This document shows, piece by piece, positions 27,208-37,775 of a stretch of DNA of 64,000 nucleotides. The stretch's first letter is position 1. Every line of letters starts with the position of its first letter. The position numbers and the translations under genes are program-made. The stretch is taken from assembly GCA_030435675.1 (NCBI GenBank), contig CM059622.1:8680001-8744000 (forward strand), in the 5' to 3' direction. The stretch is from Steinernema hermaphroditum. Lineage: Eukaryota; Nematoda; Chromadorea; Rhabditida; Steinernematidae. Below the pieces are notes generated by a model. It saw only the letters and a list, made by a program, of their open reading frames with translations, had not been told where the DNA came from and made no database searches.

Positions 27208-29042
27208 ATGTGTGACGAAAGCGACTCCTCTTCCGACGACTTCTTCGTTCCCCAGCAGCGCAGGCCGATAAGCTACAACCCGAGGCCACATCTGGTGAAT
27301 ATTGTCAAGTCTGAATCAGGTATGTTCCCGAACTGCATCTTACTGATAGGTGTGTGATGGACAGGATTCGGATTCAATGTGAAGGGTCAGGTGAGCGAGG
27401 GCGGCCAGCTGAGGAGTATCAACGGGCAACTTTACGCACCTCTGCAGCACGTGAGTGCGGTACTGCGGAATGGAGCAGCGGAAAAAGCCGGTTTGTTGCG
27501 CGGAGACCGTATCCTTCAAGTGTAGGTGTACGTTTTGTGGTTCTGAATATGTGGCGTCGTTTAGAAATGGAGTGGACGTGGAGGGAGCTACGCACAAGCA
27601 GGTCGTTGAGCTGATCAAAGATGGAGGCGATCGGCTAGTGCTGCTCGTTATTTCCGTCGATGCGTCGGAAATTGACAGATTCGAGAGCTCGGTGATGGAA
27701 GAAACCAGTTCGTGCTACCGATACGATTACTCCGAAAAGCGTTCTTTGCCCGTCACAATCCCAAGTTACCAAACTGTGGTGGCCAATGGCGAACGCTTCG
27801 TCGCTTACAACATCCACATGGCCGGACGACACCTCGGATCAAGAAGATACAGCGAATTTGTGCAGCTCCATAACATGCTCAAGGCAGAATTTTCGGACTT
27901 CAATTTTCCAAAACTACCAGGCAAATGGCCCTTCAGGTATGCACTCCTCCGTAGCCTTGCCTGTTCACTTTTTTTCAGTCTTTCCGAACAGAAATTGGAT
28001 GCGCGCCGTCGCGGACTCGAGCTCTATCTGGAGAAAGTGTGTGCCGTGAAGGTGATAGCTGACAGTGACTTCATGCAAGAGTTCTTGATGGAGGATGGAA
28101 GTATAGTGGAAGGCACCTCTCTCGTCAGCGTTCATCTGAGAGTCTTGCTTCCTGACGGAAACGCACTGATGCTAGAGGTGCAACGGACGAGCACGACTCT
28201 GTTCGTGTACGGAATCGTGCAGAGGAAGCTCAACATGAGCGTGGAAATGGCCGGAGCCTGTTCTCTCTTTGAAATGGTCAATTCTAATTTCGATCGGAAA
28301 CTCAACATGGACGAGTGCCCCCACGCAATCTACGTGCAGAACTATTCGTCGGCTGCATCTTCCTGCATCATCGTCCGGAAATGGTTGTTTGATATCGAAG
28401 CAGAGAAGGAGATATGTAGAATAGATCCACTTTTCAAGCAGTTCTGCTATTTCCAAGCAGTCAGTGACGTCAACAGTGGGTTGATCCATGCGGACGAGAA
28501 GCTCTTTCAACTGAAAGCCCTTCAGAGCGAAGATAGAGCGGATCAGGTAGCCAGCTTTTTTATATATATGCTGCTATATGAAGACTGTTGAAGTACCTGA
28601 GCTTGGTGAGGAAGCTGAAGGGTTACTCCACAGTCCAGTTTCCCCACTGCGAGTGCGACTCGCGGAAAACTGGCCACGTCGTCCTCTCAGCCAGCTTCGA
28701 CGCTATGTACATCCGGGCTTGCTCAGTCTCCGGAGACCTTGAGGTATGCAGATAGTATACTCTACTCGTACTATGAGTTTTAGGAGGACGAAATCGTTGT
28801 AGAGTGGCCAAATCTTCAGCTGTATGAAATAGAAGACGAAGGAGTCGTTTTCAGCATAGAGTACTCCAGGGGAGAAGGGAAGAAACCGAAAACCATCAAA
28901 CTATTATCAAATCACGTGAGCGAGAAACTGTTGAGCTCATGTACTTCTTATTCTTTAGGCCGAATACATCAAAGTGGTTTTCGACCGAATAATCGCAGAA
29001 CGGAAAGCATCCACAAAACGTCGCTTTGTAGAGAAAAACTGA
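27208..29042 (+). CDS. snx-27: Sorting nexin 27 (PDZ-PX-FERM)
   Basis: Endosomal cargo adaptor that works with retromer to return PDZ-ligand receptors to the plasma membrane. The start opens an acidic serine-rich head ([16 protein letters not shown]). A PDZ domain follows with carboxylate loop [15 protein letters not shown] and [16 protein letters not shown]. Next is the PX domain, including [20 protein letters not shown] and the basic/proline region [20 protein letters not shown], which should bind PI3P. The rest is a FERM-like module ([58 protein letters not shown]). This PDZ-PX-FERM order is unique to SNX27. A TTTCAG acceptor precedes the ATG by eight bases. Introns are 40-50 nt; one large exon (27565-28545 region) carries most of PX and FERM and has a ~45-nt intron inside PX. 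Confidence 0.94.
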
Positions 29043-29234
29043 TGCTGCTTCCAGGTGCCCCGTTCCGTAGAGTAGAATTTTCTCGTCGGCATAATAAGTA
29101 CTCATTTCTACTGGTATAACTATTTGCTCTTATTGTATTCGTTGTCGTCGTTGTACATAGAATTTGCCCTAAAAGCGCCTTTATCGTATCCCCTAATAAA
29201 TATCGATGTACTTCTCCTTCTACGGGCTCAGCAC

Positions 29235-29539
29235 GAGGTTGTAAACCTAAAAGCTCTATCTCTAGATGAAAGCTCCCGTCGGAGAGATTTTGCAGAAGAG
29301 CGCTCGATCAGGAACTCTCTAAAGAAGCTGAGAAATCTCAAGCAGCGGCCAACTGATGTAAGTTCATTCACAACCAACGTTGAAGGCTCATGCGATGCTT
29401 TAGCACATCGCCGCCGCCACAGTCGGAAACGCGTCGCCAAAAGTTCGGTTATTATCTCTTGTTCGTCCCGACCACACAGCAACGCGTTCTGAGGCTGGAT
29501 AACATTCATGCCAGATCTCTGAAGAAAGAAGCATCATGA
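29235..29539 (+). other. Candidate unassigned exons between snx-27 and the next gene
   Basis: An open segment after a GGGCTCAG acceptor reads HEVVNLKALSLDESSRRRDF... to KLRNLKQRPTD, meets a perfect donor (GATGTAAGTT at 29358) and continues after ACCACACAG (29479) as QRVLRLDNIHARSLKKEAS, then stop. That TGA overlaps the ATG of the next frame (ATGA at 29536). The composition looks like true protein, but I find no safe start codon, and an AATAAA near 29205 lies upstream. It may be the 5' part of the next transcript, an alternative snx-27 end, or a small gene of its own. Confidence 0.35.
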
Positions 29540-31650
29540 GAGTCGAGGAAGAAGAGAGTTCCGAGCAGCGAGCAGCGCTAGTTCAGGTCCCCGAGCAACC
29601 GCCACCGAAACGAAGCCGCCATTCGCCTTCGGATACAAAGCCCAGTCTTGTGATGAATCTGAAACTGAAGGACGACCAATACGAGCGAGTGGACGACTCG
29701 AATTCACGGCCTTCTACCGCTCTGTAAGCGCTCGATTCCGCACCTCAAATAGAATTCTCGTTTCAGGGGCCTGTTAGAATCCGGTCACGATGCCTCGAGC
29801 GTCGACAATCCCGTGGCTTCTTCGTGTACGAATTCGACACAGGGTGACGACGACGAAGAAGTGGCACCGCTAGCCACCAGGGACATCCGCGCGGCATCAG
29901 TTGCCCCCGACAGGAGACGGACCCGGGGAAGAAGACGGACCCGCGGAGGACACTCGACAACACTCTCCACGCGGCCCCAGCGCGCCGTTGCCTCCCGCAC
30001 TGCGACACCGGATGATGTATTCCACCAGTTTCCTCCTCACATTGTACTATTCTTTCAGGTGTACGAGTTCCGAAGCAGTCCGGAATCTGACGAGGAGTAT
30101 CAAGGCGGCAAACGACGGCGGACTGCAGTCAGCGAAGAACGCCCCTACGATGGTGAGCCCGGAAGGTTAATTCCTCCTCTATGTTCATCTTTGTAGATCT
30201 CAACGATGAGCACTCCAGAAACGAGAGTGAGAAGAAACGGGTCCCACCCCTGAGAATAACGTTAAATCTGAAACCATCCGGCGACGAGGAGTCCATTCTC
30301 GGTGACAGCGGTTCATCTCCTCGGAGCCACTCCTCGACGCCGAAACCGGCGCAGCCCTCACCTCCCTCTACGGGCAAACGGGGCGGTCGAGGGGGACGAG
30401 GAGGAGGCGCATGCACAGGCCGCAAATCCGACTTCTCTGAAGATTCCACACACGGACAGCGCATGACTCGGTGACCTTTCCCGCTCGAAAAATCATTATA
30501 TCGCCATTTTCAGAAGCAAAGTACGGCAGTCGGGAGCCGTTCTCGACGACTCGATTCTTTCGCAGAGGCGCGGAAAAGGAGGCCGCAGGGGCGGCCTGGC
30601 GTTGTCCGCTTCGGCGAATTCCGTCGCTGCTGCCCCCCTGACAGGAACCGGCGAGGACACTGCAGCGAACAGTCCGTTGGGTGAGTCCTCCGGGACCCCG
30701 GACAGCGAGCTAGTGGTAAACTTGGATGCTTCTCTCCGCGAAGCTTCTTCGGACCCACTCACTCAGGCGGCGGCACTCGCCAACGTTCCCACTCCGCTGA
30801 AGCTGACCTATGAGCATTCGTTCCAAGGACTTCGGGGAATGCGGAAGATGGTCAGTAAAGCGCTCAAAGCCTTAAAGCCTGACAGGAAGGTGATTACAGA
30901 TCGAGAAGAAGTGGCTCAGGGATTCCGGGCACTTCGATGTACCGTGTCCGAAAGGCTTTTCGGACTATCTCCTGTGTACACGGGACTACAAAACCTCAGT
31001 GGACGATGTCGTGGCCAACGTGAGTTGCTTTTTGATCTTTTGAGCCATGATTCTGGGTTATAGGGAAAAGGGATCAATGCGAAGCTGATAGCCCTTCCGC
31101 CGGTTCTGCGCCGACTGGCCGAAGAACAAGAAGAGCGACGTCAGAGCCTTGAGATAGAACACGAAACAGAAAGAAATCGCCTGCAACTTTTTGCAGAGAA
31201 GGAGTACATGAGGTTGGCGAGGCGAGAGTTCTCAACAAAGCCAGTGGTGTCGGCCAGTACGTTTCTGACGACCATATCGTTGCTAGTCGCAGACCTTTCA
31301 GTCAGAATCATTGCCGAATCGGAGATTTACAATCCCATGTACGTCGACGACCAGGAGCGTCTTCGCCATCCACCTCCTCGGATTCTGAGGTCTCAGCTGC
31401 TGAAGAAGTGCGAACAGATGTCAAAGGAAATGTGTCTTCGACAGTACCGCCAGGCGGAAACTCTCCACTGTGTCCAGGCAGGAAACGGCACTTCTGCTTT
31501 TCATTTCTCCCTCTTCAGATGCGCACGTGGGAAACCTCGGTCAAGAAGTACATCGACGCGCAGCCATCGCCGAAAGTGACCTTTTCCTTCCCGGCAGAGA
31601 ACTATGTCCAGGAAGTCGAAGTGAAGATGATGGCCTTCTCGTTCGACTGA
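29536..31650 (+). CDS. RG-rich nuclear-type protein of unknown function
   Basis: Not recognised. The chain of exons gives a disordered N-terminal half: acidic/Ser head, PPKRSRHSPS, a block of RRRTRGRRRTRGG, KRRRTAVSEERP and a glycine-arginine run (KRGGRGGRGGGA). Such sequence suggests nuclear localisation and nucleic-acid binding. The C-terminal half is folded or coiled-coil: EHSFQGLRGMRKMVSKALK, VLRRLAEEQEERRQSLEIEH, RHPPPRILRSQLLKKCEQMS, ending TWETSVKKYIDAQPSPKVTF and KMMAFSFD. Introns are about 40-45 nt, for instance 30031-30058 region and 30475-30511. The stop codon overlaps AATAAA (CTGAATAAATG), and the next gene starts 105 bp later, so this looks like the first cistron of an operon. 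A faint likeness to the C-terminal end of ANKRD11/12-type proteins is only an impression. Confidence 0.7.
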
Positions 31651-31754
31651 ATAAATGCTCATTTGTCCCCTTTGGCGCCTCTGATCTAGTGGGCTTTGCT
31701 GCCTCGATGTTTATCTTTTCGTGTGATATCTTTCGCTTGAGTGTCCCTTTGCAG
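31651..31754 (+). promoter_or_regulatory. Putative operon intercistronic region with SL2-type acceptor
   Basis: The upstream stop overlaps a poly(A) signal AATAAA. About 100 nt later, a T-rich run ends in CCCTTTGCAG immediately before ATG of the EMC8/9 gene. Nematode operons have this layout, with a U-rich stretch between polyadenylation and the SL2 trans-splice site. The SL2 use is inferred. Confidence 0.65.
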
Positions 31755-32469
31755 ATGTCCGTGAAGGTGAGCCCCACTGCGTACTGCAAGCTCGTGCTCC
31801 ACAGTTTCCGGCACCCGCACTATCCCGTGCGCGGCGCTCTGATCGCCGAGAAGACGGACGGCAACGTCGTTCACCTCGTCGACGCCATTCCAATCAGCCA
31901 CGACGTGGCGGCGCTGAGCGCTTCTCTGGAGATCGCTCTCGTGCACATTGACGAGTACTGTACCCAGAAGAAGCTCGTACTCGCGGGAATGTACTTCGCC
32001 AACGAAGTGCTCTCCGATATGAGGTTAGTCCTGCACTCTTCAACTCACTCCCTTCTTTAGCCTCGATCCCTTCACGACGCGCGTTACTGAGAAGATTCTG
32101 ACGCAAAATCCGGCCGCCGTTGTTTTGCAGGTACGCTGGGAAAATATGTGTTAGTCACGCTCAGAGCTTTTAGCTGGATAACACGAAGCTGGGCATCGAT
32201 TCCTCGAGTGCCGGATGCAGCGTCTTTGCCCCCGACAGCAACAAAGCATGGAAGCCGAAGAAGTGAGTTGCCATGAGAACTGGATGCTTTGACGGACGGA
32301 AAGTTCTAGATTCCATATCGAAAATGAAGAAGGGACGCTGCAGATGGTCTCGCAGGCGATCCAATCCAAGCTGTATCGCACTCTTGTTGACTTCGAAACG
32401 CATCTTGACTCACCGTCGGCCGACTTCTTGAACCCTTCCATCGCGGCCCACGTCAAGGAAGTCAACTAA
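31755..32469 (+). CDS. ER membrane complex subunit 8/9 homolog
   Basis: Cytosolic subunit of the ER membrane protein complex, which inserts tail-anchored and multipass proteins. The sequence shows the MPN-like EMC8/9 fold without the JAMM metal motif: KVSPTAYCKLVLHSFRHPHY, then VRGALIAEK, HLVDAIPISHDVAALSASLE, VHIDEYCTQKKLVLAGMYFA and AAVVLQLDNTKLGID. The end (KLYRTLVDFETHLDSPSADF) matches the conserved VDFDxHLDD region. Three or four exons joined by introns of about 40-45 nt. It sits 105 bp behind the RG-rich gene and starts straight after a 3' splice site, so it is probably a downstream operon cistron. Confidence 0.9.
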
Positions 32470-32770
32470 ACTGCACCGACTGTGATAATATGTGTTTTGT
32501 TCTCCATTCCACAATTAATAAGGAGCAGCTAATTCTTTGCGAAGGTTCGGTGGAAACAGAAAGACGCAGTACGACGGCTGGAACAAACACTAAATTTTGA
32601 CAAACCTCTACCCCCGGAGCATTTGAAGACAAACAGACAGGCCTAACAAGCAATCCCCGAACTCCCCCATCAACGGAATGACCCCAGCTACATTAGAACA
32701 AACACAAGCATTATTCCACGACTTTTAATTACTTTCAACATACGCAATGGAACAATTACACCGGGAACTC

Positions 32771-33276
32771 TTATTCGTAGACCCAGTTGTTGATCTGGGC
32801 AGACTCAAAGTCGTTGATTTCTTCCTGCTTGAACCAGTGGGCGATTTCACGGTTGGCGGAATCAACGCTGTCGGATCCGTGGCAGATGTTGCGGCCGGTC
32901 TGGATGCAGTAGTCTCCGCGGATAGTTCCGGGGGCGCTGGCAAGAGGGTTGGTAGCTCCGAGCATAACGCGTCCCTGCTTGACGGCATCAAGTCCTTGCC
33001 AGACCATGGCGACGACGGGTCCAGACGCCATGTACTCGATGAGAGAGGGGAAGAAAGGCTTGTCCTTCAGATCTTGGTAGTGAACCTAAAAACGCAGAGT
33101 TTACATGTATCAAATGAGGGTAATACCTCGAGGTGGTTGCGGGAAGCGGTCATCATCTTGAGAGCAACGAGCTTGTATCCGCGCTTCTCGAAGCGGGCGA
33201 TGATATCGCCAATAAGTCCACGCTGGACACCATCGGGCTTGACAGCAATGAAAGTACGCTCGCTGTTGGCGGACAT
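32771..33276 (-). CDS. ndk-1: Nucleoside diphosphate kinase (NDK-1/NME)
   Basis: Transfers the gamma phosphate from NTPs to NDPs through a phosphohistidine; metazoan NME1/2 proteins also act in signalling. The start [20 protein letters not shown] is the standard one. The catalytic-loop sequence [20 protein letters not shown] and the active-site histidine in [16 protein letters not shown] are intact. The C-terminal [17 protein letters not shown] is typical of the ~153-residue family. One intron of about 45-60 nt lies after HLE, before [15 protein letters not shown]. The reading frame stays open upstream to another ATG at about 33366, which would add a hydrophobic leader; I prefer the inner start because it gives the usual length. 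C. elegans ndk-1 (F25H2.5, from memory) neighbours the CERT gene there too. Confidence 0.95.
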
Positions 33277-33469
33277 TTCACAGGAATCTACAGGCGAAGA
33301 ACACACGTCGCTCGAGAACGAACCCGAAAAGCAGAAGACCGCTAAGAGCAGTGAGGGGCGAAGCATCTGATACCGTATAATAATTAATCGTTCCACTCAA
33401 GACCGCGCACGTAATCAAAATTTGTAAAATTGAGAAAAACCACGCGCGTACCCGTAGGAGGCGCCCCGG
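33277..33469. other. Upstream region of ndk-1
   Basis: Contains an in-frame extension of the NDK frame to a second ATG and then non-coding DNA up to the first dispersed repeat. No other gene seen. Confidence 0.5.
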
Positions 33470-33890
33470 GGCATGTCAGCGCCATTGAAAAGCGTGCAAA
33501 ATCGTGTCTTGGTCGTTTTCTTCTCATAGTGTCAGGAACCACAAAACTCTCGTCATATTTTGTGCATTTCGACAGTTATTCATGACTTTCTCTATACAAA
33601 ATTGAGAAAGTGGGAGTTCAGTTCACAGGACAGTCGATTTTAGGTTCACAGGCACAGGACAATCGATCGAAATCCGCAAAATATGCATTCAGGTTTATGC
33701 ACTAGAGCCTGCTGAACATTTTGCGCACTGGCTGTGCGGAAACCGTACAGCCTACGAAGAGATATTTCGGTTCTACGGCTGGACATTTATCATCAGAAAA
33801 GGCGCGTTCTGCAGTAAATTGCAGATTTCTCTGCGTAGAAGGCATTAAATCAAAATTCATAAGACAAATTTGTGCCGTGACACGACAATT
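33470..33890. repeat. Second copy of the 16.3-kb dispersed repeat family
   Basis: Shares the left word TGTCAGCGCCATTGAA, a GCAGGAACCACAAAA-like word, the GCACTAGAG...GAACATTTTGCGCA segment and TTTCTCTGCGTAGAAGGCAT with the 16.3-17.1-kb block, in the same order. Diverged and without coding capacity. Confidence 0.65.
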
Positions 33891-33978
33891 CCACCCCAAA
33901 TTTTTCCACCCCGACATTTCCAGCCCGTACTTTTCCACCCCAAATTTTTCCACCCCGAATTTTTCCACCCCAAAAAAA
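33888..33978. repeat. Tandem TTTTTCCACCCC repeats
   Basis: Six imperfect copies of a ~17-bp unit with core TTTCCACCCC(A/G)(A/C). Simple tandem DNA next to the dispersed repeat. Confidence 0.85.
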
Positions 33979-34062
33979 TGTTTGCGCCTTTCTCTCGCAA
34001 ACATTTTTTGGACCGAACGAGAAAGAGACACGCTGGCCTGAAAAAGTTATTTCGCGTCTAAA

Positions 34063-34172
34063 GGGCCAGTTATAGTTGCGGAAACAGTTTCCCGCAAATT
34101 GTTTCCGATGTCGGTTATAGTTTCAAGCATGTTTGAAAACAGTTTTCTGTTTCCGGAAACAGTTTTAAATTC
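34063..34172. repeat. GTTATAGTT / GGAAACAGTTT repeat cluster
   Basis: Short words recur in this stretch: GTTATAGTT twice, GGAAACAGTTT twice, and inverted forms such as GTTTCCG. The left edge GGGCCAGTTATAGTT could be the terminal repeat of a degenerate DNA transposon, but I could not find a matching right end. Confidence 0.4.
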
Positions 34173-34400
34173 GCGGTGGGACCTGTCGTGCAGATTTGGT
34201 TTCTGAGTTGCTCTGACAAGGGAATGTTGCCAAGTGGCAGACGCGGATCGGATCGAGATAAGGTGGGGGTGGTAGAGCTTGGTGTGGGCAGTCATGCGCA
34301 CACCGAATCCCGTGCCCTCAATCAAGGTTCACTACCTAAACACCCGTCGAAAGTTAGGTCCATACGAATATAGTCGACTTCGGCAGCGCTGATAAGAACG

Positions 34401-34470
34401 GGTGTATGGCCGAACTGGATAGTGCCTTGGCCGACATTTTTGTGGTTCAGGTTCGACTCCGCTCCGGCCC
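34401..34470 (+). other. tRNA-like sequence (A and B box), probably SINE head or pseudo-tRNA
   Basis: TGGCCGAACTGG (34407-34418) fits the RNA polymerase III A box with one mismatch, and GGTTCGACTCC (34450-34460) is a perfect B box, at normal tRNA spacing. The flanks pair poorly: only about four of seven acceptor pairs form and the T stem is broken. A functional tRNA is therefore unlikely. Confidence 0.45.
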
Positions 34471-34742
34471 ATATTTTTTCTTCTCGCTTCTCCAACATAT
34501 TTAAATTTGTTTGCTTCCTCGCACTCAATCCTATCCTAGCTTCAGTTATGAATGCTAGCAATATTTTTAAAATATGTAAAGCTAAGATCGACGGGAGAGT
34601 AGGAGCAAGCGATAGGCCTAGGTGAGTATATAAACTGTGCAAAAAAACTCAGCTGCCCATATGCGCTCTATGTCCATCAAAAAACGATGCGGTATTCTTT
34701 CCAAGCAACTGGAAATCCGGTTATGGGTACGGAAAACGTAAT

Positions 34743-37700
34743 TTAAAAGGGCGGTCCACAGATTCTTGAGCTGACTACGTTGAACAGCTTAGGTCTTCCT
34801 CCTGTTTCGGGGTCCTTCGATGCACAGACATAGAGATCTTGTGCTCGTCTTACACGGGTAAGCGCTACATAAAGCTGCCCATGGCTGAAGACAGGGCTTG
34901 TGAGGAGAAGGCCGACTTTGTCCAAGGTTTGACCTTGTGCCTTATTGATTGACATGGCATAGCACAGTCGAAGGGGCAGTTGGCGTCTTTTGAAGGAGAA
35001 GGTGGGACCGCACCTGTCGACGTGTTTGAAGTAGATCGGCGAGATAAAGATACGCTTTTCAGCGTTTGGAGGGGGATTGACGAACTTGCACAGGACTCCT
35101 GTGTCCATCATTTTGACAATGATAAGTTTTGTGCCGTTGCAAAGTCCTGCTTCAACCTCCAGATTCCTCAAAAGCATTACCATTGCTCCCTCCTTGAGCT
35201 CAAGGAAATGCTTAGGCATTCCAGAAGGCGTCCGATGATGGAAGGATTCGGGGCCAAGGAGGGGAACGGTGAAGGGACAGTCGACGGTGGGTTCGTCGAT
35301 GGCATCATAGATCTTGGACTCCCCGGACAGGCGGCGAAGTACTTCTGCGTTGACTTTGTCGACATTTTCGTTGTGGGCAGCGAGGATTGCACGACCTCCG
35401 CGCTTCTCGAAGCGGCTGCGGTCGTCCAGAAGGGGGCCAGGGAAGATTTTGTCGATGAGTTCTTCCGGTGTTTCAGTGTAATGGCTGTCCTTGTGGATTG
35501 GGACGAATCGTTTCTTGACGTATTCGCCGTTGTCGTTGAGTCGGTAGTAGCCGGTACCGACGTCTTCGGTGTACTGCCTGTAGTTCGCTTCTCCATCTCC
35601 AATTCTCATGTTCTGGGTAAGGAGAAGTTTCTTGAAGTCGTTGTAGTGAGTCGAGTACTTCAGGGAGGCTCGCAGCTGTTCAATGGGGGAGCCGGCTCCT
35701 TCAACGACGGGAAGAAGCTGCTTCCAGTCTCCGGACATCAGAATGACTTTTCCTCCGAAGGGTCGGTACTTGAGAGGGTCGTCGTAGGGAAGGACGTCGC
35801 GGCAGTGCTGCTCGATTCCGTCGATTAGCTTTCTGTGAGACATGGTGACTTCGTCCCAGATGATCACTTCGGCTTCGGCGATCTTCCTTCCCTGCTCGCT
35901 TTGGACGCTGTTAGGGACGGCACGATTAGGAGCGACTTTGAAGGCCGAGTGGACGGTTCTTCCGGAGATGAGAAGTCGGGCGGCCATTCCTGTTGAAGCG
36001 CAGACGATGACCTTCTTTCCGCTTCCGATGAGTCTCTTGATGAGGGTGTTCATCGTCATGGTTTTTCCTGTACCCCCAGAACCGTTGAGTTCGAAGAGGG
36101 TCGGCTGGTCAGGGTCGTGACGGTTGTCGACGGCGTCCTGGATGGCGTCGACGACTTCCTTCTGGCCGTTATTCAACTTGTCGTAATCTTCATCTCCGGT
36201 TCTTCTGATGCCGCGGAAGTCGATGTTACCGTTGAAATCGGCGAGGTTGTCGTAGTAGACGTTCCTGTCCACATAGTACTTGTCGACATTGACACCAAAT
36301 TCGGTTAGGCTCTTTCCGAATCGGCGAAGACGTCGTTCCAAATCGCAGATTGCGATCTTCTTAGCTTCCTGTACGGTCTGGCTGATGTTGCCGCGGAACA
36401 TGTAAGTCTTGAATTTGTGGTAGCAGTCCTTGGGCCTGGGATGACAGCCCATGGTGACCAATCGAGCGAAGGCAGCTCGGATGTCTTTTGGCCTCTTGGC
36501 GAACTTGACCACTTCGTCAAGGTATTTGTCCCAGAACTCCGCAGATTCGATGAGGCCCATGTCTGCCGCTCGTGTACTGTAGGACTCGAAACTACCCTTT
36601 AGATGTTCAAAGGACTTTGGCCCTCTAACTACCATGAGAAGGGCACGCATGGCGAAGAGGTCTTCTTTGTGGAGAGGGACGGCTTGAACTCGGGCGATGA
36701 CTGGGATGTTCTTCTTCCTCTTCTGCCACTTTCTTGTCTGGAGATCGAAGCGGTACTTCTCAGCAAACACGGGATAGGTCATCTCTTCTTCCCGAAGACG
36801 CTTCGGTTGCTTGTCGTTTTCCTTCCAGAAATCGAAGAAGGCGTCAAGTTTCGAGTCCTTCAGCAGCTGATCGACGATTTCACCGTCTCCGGCGCCATCC
36901 CGGAAGGTCACACAGCGTTTTCCCTCCAGGTGAACAGGGAGGAAGTCGACAAAGTGCGATGTCTCGGTGATTTGGACCTCCATGATTCTTAGATAGGCCT
37001 CATGGGCACTGAGCGCTCTGAACAGGTCGACTTCTTCGGCTTCATCGTAGTGGACTTCGATTCCGTCCCGAGCGGCAGGGTGTTGTGGAGGATGTCCATC
37101 AGCAGACGGAATGTTCATGGCCACTTGACGGCCGCCTTTGAGTCCGACGAAGCAATACTCGGATCCTTTGAAGATGTACTTGTGGATGTAGCGGACTGCT
37201 TCGATGCTGCTACAGTACTCCACGTTGATGTGTGACCCGTACTTCAGGAGAAGGTAGGGGTTGTAGGGGACGATGGTTCGGCTGTCGAAAGTCTTCCAGA
37301 CGTTCTTCTTCTCGACTTCGGTCCTGTTTCCATTGGGCAGCGTCACTGTTTCGTAGGTTGTGACCGTCTTCCGGAACTTGCGGTGGGGATCCCTGCGGTA
37401 GGTGACGTTCCCCTGTTCGTCGATGGTGCTGATCGGGCAAGCTCTCTTCGGGTAACCTCTGGTGCAACGGGAACGGTTCTGTGGGTCTCGGCACTTATGC
37501 TTCTCATTGCAGTTGTGGTGCATGAGGGTTGTGACCAAACGGAAGAGTTCGGGTTGTTCCTGTGGATCCGGGACATCTGTGGTGATGTATTCGTCGATGT
37601 GATCCCCGGAGACTTCGACGTCAGCTGGATGAATCGTGAGGAGGATGTGGGCATGAGGCATGCCACGCTGCTGATGCTCGATGGACATCGCCATGCCCAC

Positions 37701-37775
37701 CTGTTCTCCGAAACACTGCTTCAGATCCTTCTTGAGTTCGTCGAGTTTTCTCAGGAACACTCGACACTGGATGTC
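34743..37775 (-). CDS. Helitron protein, C-terminal part: Rep HUH nuclease and Pif1-like helicase
   Basis: Same frame as the preceding part, directly after the TAG. The Rep nuclease carries the two-histidine motif in HQQRGMPHAHILLTIHP and downstream Tyr residues in the KYYVDRNVYY area. The helicase shows Walker A (ELNGSGGTGKTMTMNTLIKR), Walker B (VIIWDEVTMSHRKLID), GDWKQLLPVVEG, and at the end YAMSINKAQGQTLDKVGLLL and HGQLYVALTRVRR, the standard Pif1/Helitron set. No in-frame ATG follows close to the TAG (the open frame resumes with GTG/CTG codons), so independent translation is unlikely. About 1,010 codons. No other lesion is visible. Confidence 0.88.
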   Translation of the reverse strand, partial: DIQCRVFLRKLDELKKDLKQCFGEQVGMAMSIEHQQRGMPHAHILLTIHPADVEVSGDHIDEYITTDVPDPQEQPELFRLVTTLMHHNCNEKHKCRDPQNRSRCTRGYPKRACPISTIDEQGNVTYRRDPHRKFRKTVTTYETVTLPNGNRTEVEKKNVWKTFDSRTIVPYNPYLLLKYGSHINVEYCSSIEAVRYIHKYIFKGSEYCFVGLKGGRQVAMNIPSADGHPPQHPAARDGIEVHYDEAEEVDLFRALSAHEAYLRIMEVQITETSHFVDFLPVHLEGKRCVTFRDGAGDGEIVDQLLKDSKLDAFFDFWKENDKQPKRLREEEMTYPVFAEKYRFDLQTRKWQKRKKNIPVIARVQAVPLHKEDLFAMRALLMVVRGPKSFEHLKGSFESYSTRAADMGLIESAEFWDKYLDEVVKFAKRPKDIRAAFARLVTMGCHPRPKDCYHKFKTYMFRGNISQTVQEAKKIAICDLERRLRRFGKSLTEFGVNVDKYYVDRNVYYDNLADFNGNIDFRGIRRTGDEDYDKLNNGQKEVVDAIQDAVDNRHDPDQPTLFELNGSGGTGKTMTMNTLIKRLIGSGKKVIVCASTGMAARLLISGRTVHSAFKVAPNRAVPNSVQSEQGRKIAEAEVIIWDEVTMSHRKLIDGIEQHCRDVLPYDDPLKYRPFGGKVILMSGDWKQLLPVVEGAGSPIEQLRASLKYSTHYNDFKKLLLTQNMRIGDGEANYRQYTEDVGTGYYRLNDNGEYVKKRFVPIHKDSHYTETPEELIDKIFPGPLLDDRSRFEKRGGRAILAAHNENVDKVNAEVLRRLSGESKIYDAIDEPTVDCPFTVPLLGPESFHHRTPSGMPKHFLELKEGAMVMLLRNLEVEAGLCNGTKLIIVKMMDTGVLCKFVNPPPNAEKRIFISPIYFKHVDRCGPTFSFKRRQLPLRLCYAMSINKAQGQTLDKVGLLLTSPVFSHGQLYVALTRVRRAQDLYVCASKDPETGGRPKLFNVVSSRICGPPF

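Noticed and set aside
34980..35828. Long plus-strand frame of 282 codons
   Set aside because: Antisense shadow of the Helitron helicase; the minus strand carries all helicase motifs.
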